Assembly (NCBI GenBank): GCA_030679805.1
Contig: JAUXST010000513.1
Span: forward strand, 1 to 8,916
Source: Reyranella sp.
Lineage (GTDB): Bacteria > Pseudomonadota > Alphaproteobacteria > Reyranellales > Reyranellaceae
Reading direction: 5' to 3'
DNA: 8,916 bases
Shown: in pieces, positions 1 to 6,276 of the stretch
Layout of the letters: every line of letters begins with the position of its first letter
Numbering within the stretch: the stretch's first letter is position 1
Program-made: the position numbers and the translations under genes
The notes under the pieces: generated by a model
Seen by the model: the letters and a program-made list of their open reading frames with translations, nothing else
Told to the model about the DNA's origin: nothing
Databases searched by the model: none

Positions 1-524
1 CCGCCGCGCGGGTAGGACCACATGACGACGGCCAGGCCGACCGACTTGGCCTCCTCCGCCATCTCGCGGATCTCTTCCATCAACTCGTACTGCGACTCGG
101 AGCCGGGATAGATCGTGAAGCCGATCGCCGAGCAGCCGAGCTTGAGTGCATCCATCACCGAGGCGGTGACCGCCTGGTCCGTGTTGGTCGACAGCGAATT
201 GGCCGAGTTGACCTTGAGGATGGTCGGGATGGCGCCGGCGAAGGTGTCGGCGCCGGCCTCGAGCGGGCCCAGCGGGGCGGCGTAGGCGTTCAGGCCGGCG
301 TCGATGGCGAGCTGGTAGTGATAGTGCGGGTCATAGGCGTCCGGGTTGGGGGCGAAGGAGCGGGCTGGGCCGTGCTCGAAACCCTGGTCGACGGGCAGGA
401 TCACCACCTTGCCCGAGCCGCCCAGGCGGCCGTGCATCAGGATGCGCGCGAGGTTGCCCTTGGTGCCGGGATTGTCGCTCTCGTAGTTGTCGAGGATCTT
501 CTTGACCGTCCGGGTGATCTTCAT
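1..524 (-). CDS. fba: class I fructose-bisphosphate aldolase, DhnA/archaeal type (N-terminal part, cut by window edge)
   Basis: The first 174 complete codons of a cytoplasmic aldolase that reversibly cleaves fructose-1,6-bisphosphate to dihydroxyacetone phosphate and glyceraldehyde-3-phosphate through a Schiff base. Visible blocks: VILPVDQGFEHGPARSF (about residues 41-57) and VVMWSYPRGG at the cut end (166-175). By family knowledge the Asp of PVDQG (D46) and the Tyr of SYPRG (Y171) match active-site residues of the archaeal enzymes. The Schiff-base lysine would lie about 30 residues further on, outside the window, so activity cannot be confirmed here. The ATG at 522-524 is preceded by GGGAG at 531-535 with 6-nt spacing. 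It lies 59 nt downstream of puuE in the same direction, so co-transcription is possible. Functionally it belongs with tkt and gap at the other end of the window rather than with its immediate neighbours. Confidence 0.9.
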   Translation of the reverse strand, partial: MKITRTVKKILDNYESDNPGTKGNLARILMHGRLGGSGKVVILPVDQGFEHGPARSFAPNPDAYDPHYHYQLAIDAGLNAYAAPLGPLEAGADTFAGAIPTILKVNSANSLSTNTDQAVTASVMDALKLGCSAIGFTIYPGSESQYELMEEIREMAEEAKSVGLAVVMWSYPRG

Positions 525-583
525 TGCCTGCTCCCGAGGTGTTCATTGCGGCTGAAAGCGGCGCCGGTGATAGCGGGCGGGGC

Positions 584-1507
584 CTATTCGTTCAAGCCCT
601 TGCCGGAATAGGGGTGTGTGGCAATCCAGTGTTTGGCGATGTCCAAACGCCGCGTTACCCACACGCCATGGTGCTTCTGGACGTGATCCAGGAACCGCCA
701 AAGGCCCGCTATGCGGCCCGGATGGCCGATCAGCCGCATATGCAGGCCGACCGACATCATCTTGGGCGCCGTGGCGCCCTCCCGGTACAGCACGTCGAAG
801 GCGTCGCGGACGAGGCCGAACCACTGGTCGGAATGGACCATGCCGGCGGCGTATTTGCCGTCATTGTTGGTGAGCGAGTAGGGCACGATCAGGTGCGGCT
901 TGCCCTCGACGGTCTGCCAGAACGGCAGCTCCTCGCCGTAATAGTCCGAATCGTAGGTGAAGCCGCCTTCCTCGACCAGCAGGCGGCGCGTGTTGACGCT
1001 GGGTCCATAGCGGCAATACCAGCCGGCCGGACGATCGCCGACCGTCTGCTTCAGGGATTTGACCGCCTTCTGGATATGCTCACGCTCCTCGGCTTCGCTC
1101 AGCTGGAAGTGGCGCACCCAGCGCCAGCCGTGGCAGCAGACGTCGAAGCCCGATTTGCGAATCGCTTCGGCCGCCAGCTTGTTGCGCTCCAAGGCGAGCG
1201 CGCAGCCGAACACGGTGAGCGGCAGGCCGCGCTCCTGGAAGGCGCGCATGATGCGCCAGAACCCGACGCGGCTGCCGAACTCGAACATGCTCTCGCCGGC
1301 GAGGTCGCGGCCCTCCATGCCGACCGACGAAGTCGAGGCTTCGGTGAGGCCGGTTTCGGTATAGCCCTCGCCGTCCTGCATGGAAGGCTCCGAGCCTTCC
1401 TCGTAGTTCATGACGAAGTTGACCGCGACCCGGGCGCCGCCGGGCCATTTTGGATCGGGCGGGTTGGGGCCATAGCCCACCAAATCACGCGTTGGCTGCC
1501 AGCTCAT
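584..1507 (-). CDS. puuE: allantoinase PuuE (polysaccharide-deacetylase/NodB-fold, urate catabolism type)
   Basis: A 307-aa cytoplasmic protein, the usual PuuE length of about 300-310. Family members hydrolyse allantoin to allantoate without the metal centre of classical allantoinases. Visible blocks: RDLVGYGPNPPDPKWPGGAR near the N-terminus, NYEEGSE (34-40, replacing the metal-binding Asp-Asp motif of true deacetylases), HGWRWVRHF (126-134), GWYCRYGPSVNTRR (162-175), YDSDYYGEELPFW (185-197) and GLHMRLIGHPGR (254-265). Its ATG overlaps the stop of the preceding gene as ATGA at 1504-1507, with a strong TAAGGAG at 1514-1520 lying inside the upstream gene, so translation is probably coupled. The GWYCRYGPS and HGWRWVRHF blocks differ from the GWYTGR-type and HGLKW-type blocks I recall from Pseudomonas PuuE. 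This may be a divergent branch, and another cyclic-amide substrate cannot be excluded. Confidence 0.85.
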   Translation of the reverse strand: MSWQPTRDLVGYGPNPPDPKWPGGARVAVNFVMNYEEGSEPSMQDGEGYTETGLTEASTSSVGMEGRDLAGESMFEFGSRVGFWRIMRAFQERGLPLTVFGCALALERNKLAAEAIRKSGFDVCCHGWRWVRHFQLSEAEEREHIQKAVKSLKQTVGDRPAGWYCRYGPSVNTRRLLVEEGGFTYDSDYYGEELPFWQTVEGKPHLIVPYSLTNNDGKYAAGMVHSDQWFGLVRDAFDVLYREGATAPKMMSVGLHMRLIGHPGRIAGLWRFLDHVQKHHGVWVTRRLDIAKHWIATHPYSGKGLNE

Positions 1508-1857
1508 GTCGGTCTCCTTACCAGCTCAGCGCCCATCTGCCGGGCAATGTCGGCGATCTTCTCGTTGTGCTCGGCCATCGAGATCGTGCGCACGCCGGCG
1601 CGCAGGCAGGCCAGCGCATAGCCCGGCGTGTCGCCGCAATCGACGATCAAGGTGAAAGCGACGTCCGAGAATTCCTCGCGCGCCCGATCCTGAAGCGCCG
1701 CCAGATATCCGGCGCCATAGGTTGCGGCCGCGTTCTCGGGCGTGCGCAGGACGGGCGTCTGCTTCGCCTCGCGCGCAGCCGAGAGGGCGGCCTTCGTCTG
1801 CCGCCAGTCCCTGACCAGGATCACGGGTCCCATGGCCGCGATAATACACGGGGTCAT
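1504..1857 (-). CDS. unrecognised conserved-looking 117-aa protein between allA and puuE
   Basis: I do not recognise this family. The frame continues upstream inside allA, but the ATG at 1857 lies just 13 nt after the allA stop and gives 117 residues. An alternative ATG at 1833 would remove eight residues. Neither has a clear Shine-Dalgarno, so translation may depend on re-initiation after allA. The protein looks soluble, with alternating hydrophobic strand and helix segments: PVILVRDW (11-18), a Tyr/Ala-rich helix around AAATYGAGYLAALQDRAREE (43-62), VAFTLIVDCGDTPGYALACLR (66-86, strand then helix) and a C-terminal helix ending RQMGAELVRRPT. This resembles a piece of an alpha/beta or TIM-barrel-like fold, but no catalytic motif is assignable. 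It overlaps puuE by 4 nt and carries the puuE ribosome binding site. Its place between two ureide-degrading enzymes suggests a role in that pathway (inference only). Confidence 0.65.
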   Translation of the reverse strand: MTPCIIAAMGPVILVRDWRQTKAALSAAREAKQTPVLRTPENAAATYGAGYLAALQDRAREEFSDVAFTLIVDCGDTPGYALACLRAGVRTISMAEHNEKIADIARQMGAELVRRPT

Positions 1858-1870
1858 CGCGGGCTTCGGC

Positions 1871-2344
1871 TCAGGGAATGCGGACGGTGAAAGGCGCGAC
1901 AGGCACAAACTCCTCGTCGCCCTTGCCGCCGTCGCGCCACATGAAGACGGCGAAGCGGCCGGGCCGGTCGAGCACGGTGAGGCCGTGGTGCCAGGTGTTG
2001 GCGCGATAGGTGACGCCCTGCTTGCCGTTGGCGATGAAGGCCCGCACGCCCGCGAGATCGGGGCCACCCGCCTTGGCGTGCGGCGCCACGACGATCAGCC
2101 AGCGCGCGACATCGAGGGGCATGAAGGTCTGGGAGGAAAATTCGTGGCGCTCTAGCAGGTCGGCTTTCAGCGGCCGGTCCTCGGTCTCGGCCTTCTGGCT
2201 GACCGAGAGGCTGGCATGCGCGGTCGCGCGCAGATTGCCCAGCGCATCCTCGTAATAGGTGCGACCCGCGACCTCGGGCACGGCAATGACGTCGCCGAAC
2301 GGAGCGAAGGCTTCCTTGGTCAGGGGCTGCGGGACGATTTCCAT
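1871..2344 (-). CDS. allA: ureidoglycolate lyase AllA
   Basis: A 157-aa cytoplasmic cupin-fold enzyme that cleaves ureidoglycolate to glyoxylate and urea, a late step of allantoin degradation. Supporting blocks: PLTKEAFAPFGDVI at the N-terminus (7-20), ERHEFSSQTFMPL (65-77, the family ERHPLGSQAFIPL-type signature), YRANTWHHGLTVL (113-125) and FMWRDGGKGDEEF (134-146). The length matches the family norm of about 160. The ATG at 2344 lies 10 nt after the stop of the preceding permease, and its TAGGAG (2352-2357) overlaps that TAG stop, a sign of a tightly coupled operon. The product fits PuuE encoded just downstream. No gene for the intervening step (allantoicase, or the ureidoglycolate-forming branch) is visible in the window. 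Confidence 0.9.
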   Translation of the reverse strand: MEIVPQPLTKEAFAPFGDVIAVPEVAGRTYYEDALGNLRATAHASLSVSQKAETEDRPLKADLLERHEFSSQTFMPLDVARWLIVVAPHAKAGGPDLAGVRAFIANGKQGVTYRANTWHHGLTVLDRPGRFAVFMWRDGGKGDEEFVPVAPFTVRIP

Positions 2345-2354
2345 GGTCGTTCTC

Positions 2355-3182
2355 CTAATCGCGCATGCGGCGGGTGAGGCCCACCGTCCATTCCATGATC
2401 AGCATCAGCAGGAAGGCGGCGGCAATCAACACGCCCGATACGGCGGCAATCCTGGGATCGAGCGTCGATTCCATCATGCCCCACATGCGGATGGGCAGCA
2501 TGTCGGTCCGCGCGGTCGAGAGGAAGAGCGACACCGGCACGTTGTCGATCGAGGCCATGAAGGCCAGGAACGCGCCGGCGAAGATGCCGGGGGCGATCAG
2601 CGGCAGGGTCACGCGGCGGAGCGTATAGAGCCAGCTCGCGCCCAGGCTCTGCGAGGAATCCAGCAGCGCCGGATCGAGCTGCGACAGGCTGGCCGCCGTG
2701 GTGCGCAGGATGAAGGGCACGGTTACGATCATGTGGCCGGCGATGATGAGATGGAGCGACGGTCGAAAGCCGATCAGGGTGAAGTACATCAGCGCCGCGA
2801 GGCCGAAGGTGAGGCCGGGCAGGACCAGCGGCGACATGAAGAAACCGTCGGCGACGCGCGCGAGCCTGGTGCGGCTGCGGGCGAGGCCCAGAGCGGCAAG
2901 CGAGCCGAACAGGACGCCGAACGCGGTCGACCAGGCGGCGACCTCGAGCGAATTGGAGACGGCGCGATGGATCTGGCGCGACTTCGAGGGATCGAACAAC
3001 GCCTCGTACCATTGCAGCGAGAAGCCGGTGGGCGGGAACTTTAGCGAACGGCCCTCGGTGAAGGAGGTGGTGAGCACGATCGCCACCGGCGCGATGATGA
3101 TCACCAGCGCCAGCAGGGCGAGGCTCCCGATCACCAGGCCGTAGGTGAGATCGGTGAAGCTGCGGCGCCTACCCATGGACAT
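2355..3182 (-). CDS. ABC transporter inner-membrane permease, PotC-like (second permease)
   Basis: A 275-aa polytopic membrane protein of the binding-protein-dependent transport family, forming half of the translocation channel. The N-terminal membrane segment is YGLVIGSLALLALVIIIAP (14-32), followed by a periplasmic region and about five further hydrophobic segments. The cytoplasmic EAA loop that docks the ATPase is seen at about 173-199 (LLDSSQSLGAS ... LPLIAPG). The gene overlaps the upstream permease. The start is uncertain: ATG at 3182 (chosen) or ATG at 3176 both give a short basic N-terminus, and a weak GGCGGGT lies just upstream. A GTG at 3218 would add 12 unlikely residues (AGP/PS-rich). 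It is co-translated with the PotB-like permease upstream and allA downstream. Substrate specificity resides in the binding protein, so none can be read from this gene. Confidence 0.88.
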   Translation of the reverse strand: MSMGRRRSFTDLTYGLVIGSLALLALVIIIAPVAIVLTTSFTEGRSLKFPPTGFSLQWYEALFDPSKSRQIHRAVSNSLEVAAWSTAFGVLFGSLAALGLARSRTRLARVADGFFMSPLVLPGLTFGLAALMYFTLIGFRPSLHLIIAGHMIVTVPFILRTTAASLSQLDPALLDSSQSLGASWLYTLRRVTLPLIAPGIFAGAFLAFMASIDNVPVSLFLSTARTDMLPIRMWGMMESTLDPRIAAVSGVLIAAAFLLMLIMEWTVGLTRRMRD

Positions 3183-4008
3183 ACCCGCCGGACCGGCGGC
3201 CCAGGTAGGAGAGGGCACTGACCACGGTGAGCACCGAGACCAGCAGGGTAATCGACACTACGGCGGCGAACGGCCAGTTGAAGACGACCAGCGACTGCTG
3301 CCAGATCAGGAGTGGCAGGTAGATGAGCCGCACGCCGCCGATCACGGTCTGCGAGATGAAGGCGGTCGTCGCGCTTGCGAACACCAGCAGGCAGCCCGCG
3401 ACCAGGCCGGGCATGCTGAGCGGCACGATGACGGTGAAGAGCGTGCGCCAACGCGAGGCGCCCAAGGCGGCCGAGGCGTCGCGCAGGTTGGGATCGAGGC
3501 GCGACATTACGCTGATCAGCGGCAGCAGCATCAGCGGCATCTCGATTTGCGTGAGCGAGATCACGAGGCCGAGTTCGGTCTGCAGCAGCCGAAGCGGCTC
3601 GGAGATGATGCCGAGTGAGAGAAGGACCTGGTTCACGACGCCCTCGCGGCCCAGCACCACGATCCAGGCGAAGGTGCGGACGACGACCGAGAGCAGGAGC
3701 GGCATCACGATGATGAAGATCAGCACCTTCTGCAGGCGCTGAGGCGAGTCGAGATAGACCAGCGCCAGAGGGTAGCCGACGAGTATGGTGGCGCAGACGG
3801 TCTTGACGCCGAGCAGCAGCGTGTCGGCGATCACCTTGTAGCTGAAGGGATCGCCGAGGAATTTCGCCCACTGGGCGACGCCCGGCTGCGTGATCTTGTC
3901 GTCGTCGAAGAAGCTGACGCCGACCAGCATGAGGAGCGGCGCCAGGAAGATCGCGGCAAAGGCCAGCGCGAGTGGCAGCGTGAGCTGCCACTCGGCCAGT
4001 TTGTTCAC
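3169..4008 (-). CDS. ABC transporter inner-membrane permease, PotB-like (first permease)
   Basis: A 279-aa membrane protein starting at a GTG (4006-4008) that overlaps the stop codon of the binding-protein gene as GTGA (4005-4008). AAGGAA at 4017-4022 with 8-nt spacing supports this start. The open frame continues far upstream, but only as an out-of-frame shadow of the binding-protein gene. Visible features: N-terminal membrane segment LTLPLALAFAAIFLAPLLML (9-28), a periplasmic loop containing FFDDDKITQPG, several further transmembrane helices, and the EAA loop at about 177-201 (DASAALGASRWRTL ... LSMPG). It pairs with the downstream permease as the heterodimeric channel of a spermidine/putrescine-type (PotABCD architecture) importer. 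The stop at 3169-3171 lies inside the next gene, indicating coupled, roughly stoichiometric synthesis. Confidence 0.88.
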   Translation of the reverse strand: MNKLAEWQLTLPLALAFAAIFLAPLLMLVGVSFFDDDKITQPGVAQWAKFLGDPFSYKVIADTLLLGVKTVCATILVGYPLALVYLDSPQRLQKVLIFIIVMPLLLSVVVRTFAWIVVLGREGVVNQVLLSLGIISEPLRLLQTELGLVISLTQIEMPLMLLPLISVMSRLDPNLRDASAALGASRWRTLFTVIVPLSMPGLVAGCLLVFASATTAFISQTVIGGVRLIYLPLLIWQQSLVVFNWPFAAVVSITLLVSVLTVVSALSYLGRRSGGYVHG

Positions 4009-5024
4009 TTCGCCATTTCCTTGTTGAACTTCTCGATCCAGCCGGCGCGCAGCGGGTTGATCTTCGACCAGTCGTGCCGGATGTAGGTCGACATCTCGTC
4101 CAGATTGGTCATTGGCAGTGATGGCGGCAGCACGACTTCCTTGTTCACCGGGATGAAGTTGTGCGGCGGTTTGACGAGCGCGTCGCCGACTGTCTTGCTG
4201 ACGACGGTGTCGAAGTACTTGTAGGCGTTCTCGGCGTCGGCGGCGCCCTTGGCGATGTGCATGGTGGTAAAGAAGGCCACCGCGCCGGTATCGGGCTTGA
4301 CGAACTCGATGTCGACGCCGCGGCTCTTGAGGATCGCGACGGTCTGGATGTTGGTATAGGTGATGTCGCATTGACCTTGCTGCAGCAGGCCCGCCATCGC
4401 GGCGGGGTTGCCGACCGCGGCGATCTTGGGCAGCACCTTCTTCAGCTCGACGAAAGCGGGTTCGACATTGGTCTCCGAGCCGCCGAACGCCTTGGCGATC
4501 TCGATCAGCGATACGGTGCCGAAGGTCGTCTGGAAGCCGGTGATGCCGAGTCGCGACACCCAGGGATCGCTCAGCAAGTCCTTCCAGCCCTTGGGCTTCG
4601 GCAGTTTCTTGGGGTTGTAGCCGATGCCCACCACCTGGGCGCCGACGCAGATGCCCCATTCGTCGATCATGCCGGCCGGCAGGTTGGGGGCGTTGCTGAT
4701 CTTCTTGCCGTCGAATTTCTCGAACAGGCCGCCTTCGATGCCGGTGATGCGCGGGCCGGGATCGAGCACGAAGGCGTCGAACGGTGGCGCACCGCGGGCG
4801 GCCCTCACCTTGGCGATCTGGTCGACCGCGTACAGCGGCTGCAGTTCGAGGTCGATGTCGTGCGCCTTCTTGAGCGCCGGCGCGACGACGGTGCGGTAGG
4901 CATCTTCCCAACTTCCGGGATAGGTCGCGGCTGTGACGATGCCCTTGGCGTGTGCGATGGCAGGGAGGAGGGAGGCGCCACCGAGTACGGTGGCGCCGGC
5001 GAGCAGGGATCTGCGACTGAACAT
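4005..5024 (-). CDS. periplasmic substrate-binding protein of the ABC importer (PotD/extracellular SBP-like), Tat signal
   Basis: A 339-aa secreted solute-binding protein that captures the ligand in the periplasm and delivers it to the permease pair. The ATG at 5024 is chosen because it directly precedes a signal peptide, MFSRRSLLAGATVLGGASLL, with a probable cleavage site after AHA (residue 26). The SRRSLL twin arginine suggests Tat export of a folded protein. CGGAG at 5033-5037 gives 8-nt spacing. Upstream extension to 5078 would put 18 polar residues before the signal and is rejected. The mature part begins with a typical binding-protein strand (VTAATYPGSWEDAY, 30-43) and contains FDAFVLDPGP and DITYTN hinge-type segments. 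It follows the ATPase gene by 19 nt and overlaps the first permease by 4 nt. The ligand is not determinable by eye; the operon context points to a purine-derived ureide. Confidence 0.88.
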   Translation of the reverse strand: MFSRRSLLAGATVLGGASLLPAIAHAKGIVTAATYPGSWEDAYRTVVAPALKKAHDIDLELQPLYAVDQIAKVRAARGAPPFDAFVLDPGPRITGIEGGLFEKFDGKKISNAPNLPAGMIDEWGICVGAQVVGIGYNPKKLPKPKGWKDLLSDPWVSRLGITGFQTTFGTVSLIEIAKAFGGSETNVEPAFVELKKVLPKIAAVGNPAAMAGLLQQGQCDITYTNIQTVAILKSRGVDIEFVKPDTGAVAFFTTMHIAKGAADAENAYKYFDTVVSKTVGDALVKPPHNFIPVNKEVVLPPSLPMTNLDEMSTYIRHDWSKINPLRAGWIEKFNKEMAK

Positions 5025-5043
5025 GAGAAGAACTCCGTAGTTG

Positions 5044-6129
5044 TCAGGTGGGACGCGGGAACAGGGTGGGACGGGCATCGGCGGCCAGCGTGCAGTAGAT
5101 GCGGGCGGCGTCGGCCGGCGAGGCGCGCCGCGGCTCGACGATCTTGAGCGAGGCGCCGTCGGCGGTGCGGGCCTCGTGCACGAGCTGAGCGCCGAGCGGC
5201 AGGCTGAGGCCGCGTTCGATGCGCCAGCTCTCCGGGCCTGGCACTTGCGACAATGCGAGTTGCTCCGGCCGCACCGACAGCATCACGGGTGCACCGGATG
5301 AGAGACCCGCCGGTGAGGGCAGCCGCAGCATGGCGCCGGCATCAAGGGCGACAGTGGCGGTGCCGCCGTCGAGAGCCGCGACCTTGCCGTTCAGCAGGTT
5401 GGTCGTGCCGATGAAGCCGTTGACGAACAGGGTTTGCGGCTGGTCGTAGATCGCGACCGGTGTGTCGAACTGCTCGACCCTGCCCTTGTTCATCACGGCG
5501 ATGCGATCGGCGACGCTCATCGCCTCATCCTGGTCATGTGTTACCAGGATGGTCGTGAGGCCTAGGGCCCGCTGCAGGCGTTTGACCTCGATCTGCATAT
5601 CCAGCCGCAGGTTGCGGTCGAGGGCGGCGAAGGGTTCGTCGAGCAGCAGGATGGACGGCTCGACAGCGAGCGCGCGGGCAAGCGCCACGCGTTGCTGCTG
5701 ACCGCCCGAGAGCTGGCGCGGCAGCCGCTCGCGGAAGCCGCCGAGCTGCACGGTATCGAGGAAGCGGGAGACCCGCGCCAGAACTTCAGGTCCACGCACG
5801 CCGCGCGCCCGCAGGCCATAGGCCACGTTCTCCGCCACGGTCATGTGCGGGAAGAGCGCATAGTTCTGGAAGACGATGCCGATGTTGCGCTGGTTGGCCG
5901 GCAAATGGTCGATCGGCGCACCATCGACGCGTACGCGTCCGGCGGCCTGGCGGACAAAGCCCGCGATGACGCGGAGCAGGGTGGTCTTGCCGCAGCCCGA
6001 CGGCCCCAGCAGGGCCACGACCTCGCCCGGCTCGATGGCGAGCGTCACGCCGTCGACCGCCAGCGCCTGGCCATAGCGGACGGTCAGGTCCTCGACGTCG
6101 AGTGTCCGGCCCGTCGGGGTCGATTGCAT
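5044..6129 (-). CDS. ABC transporter ATP-binding subunit, PotA-like, with C-terminal TOBE-type region
   Basis: A 361-aa peripheral ATPase energising import. Nucleotide-binding motifs are complete: Walker A GPSGCGKTT (42-50), Q-loop Gln in VFQNYALFPHMT (Q88), signature LSGGQQQR (140-147), Walker B ILLLDEP with catalytic Glu (E165), D-loop ALD (169-171) and switch His in VTHDQDEAMS (H198). After about residue 235 there is a TOBE-like beta-rich region (FIGTTNLLNGKV, then LSVRPEQLAL) typical of the polyamine/iron/thiamine importer subfamily and absent from short export ATPases. The ATG at 6129 has a strong AAGGAGG at 6136-6142 with 6-nt spacing. It is the first gene of the minus-strand operon and is transcribed divergently from the GntR regulator across a 147-nt control region. 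Confidence 0.93.
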   Translation of the reverse strand: MQSTPTGRTLDVEDLTVRYGQALAVDGVTLAIEPGEVVALLGPSGCGKTTLLRVIAGFVRQAAGRVRVDGAPIDHLPANQRNIGIVFQNYALFPHMTVAENVAYGLRARGVRGPEVLARVSRFLDTVQLGGFRERLPRQLSGGQQQRVALARALAVEPSILLLDEPFAALDRNLRLDMQIEVKRLQRALGLTTILVTHDQDEAMSVADRIAVMNKGRVEQFDTPVAIYDQPQTLFVNGFIGTTNLLNGKVAALDGGTATVALDAGAMLRLPSPAGLSSGAPVMLSVRPEQLALSQVPGPESWRIERGLSLPLGAQLVHEARTADGASLKIVEPRRASPADAARIYCTLAADARPTLFPRPT

Positions 6130-6227
6130 GCCGTGCCTCCTTCAGGAGAACGACGCAAGCGGCGTGCCAAGGGAAAAGCGCCGCGGCGGCCTCGAAGTGA
6201 CGACGGGTCGTGCGGAGTGGCCCGGTT

Positions 6228-6235
6228 TGTGCACA
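6228..6235. promoter_or_regulatory. operator half 1: TGTGCACA palindrome
   Basis: A perfect 8-bp palindrome. An identical copy occurs at 6249-6256, exactly 21 bp away start to start (two helical turns, same DNA face). It fits the GT-N-AC-type pattern recognised by FadR/FCD-subfamily GntR dimers. Proposed autoregulatory operator of the divergent regulator; binding is inferred. Confidence 0.6.
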
Positions 6236-6246
6236 TATTAATTCAG

Positions 6247-6258
6247 AATGTGCACATT
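6247..6258. promoter_or_regulatory. operator half 2: AATGTGCACATT palindrome
   Basis: A perfect 12-bp palindrome containing the second TGTGCACA. It ends 18 nt before the proposed regulator start codon, so a bound repressor could block the regulator promoter directly. The more extended symmetry suggests it may be the stronger of the two sites (inference). Confidence 0.6.
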
Positions 6259-6276
6259 TTTCTGCCAAGCTTGACC

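Larger units (their letters stand above)
6130..6276. promoter_or_regulatory. divergent control region between the transporter operon and the GntR-type regulator
   Basis: The only sizeable non-coding stretch in the window. The part at 6226-6262 is markedly AT-rich against the GC-rich surroundings and holds two TGTGCACA palindromes, so promoters for both directions probably overlap there. I see no pair of -35/-10 boxes close to consensus in either direction (TTGGCA on the minus strand near 6263-6268 and TATTAA at 6236-6241 on the plus strand are only candidates). If the minus-strand promoter lies here, the transporter mRNA has a leader of roughly 90 nt, ending in a small hairpin over the ribosome binding site. 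Confidence 0.7.

Noticed and set aside
525..583. A separate promoter or terminator between puuE and fba
   Set aside because: The 59-nt gap is GC-rich with no -10/-35-like boxes and no stable hairpin with a T-run; only the fba ribosome binding site is supported.
524..1621. A 365-codon plus-strand open frame opposite puuE
   Set aside because: It is a mirror of the puuE codons with no recognisable domain, and no ribosome binding site supports it.
1858..2067. An N-terminal extension of the 117-aa protein back to an ATG at 2067
   Set aside because: It would overlap most of the allA 3' half and adds a Ser/Pro/Ala-rich shadow sequence. The start at 1857 after the allA stop fits the operon spacing.
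4161..5147. A 328-codon plus-strand open frame opposite the binding-protein gene
   Set aside because: Antisense shadow; the opposite strand encodes a signal peptide and a complete binding protein.
6171..6190. CGCCGCGGCG palindrome followed on the minus strand by CTTTTCCC as a leader attenuator
   Set aside because: The palindrome has no loop, leaving only a 3-bp stem, and the T-run is only four bases. Chance in GC-rich DNA is likely.
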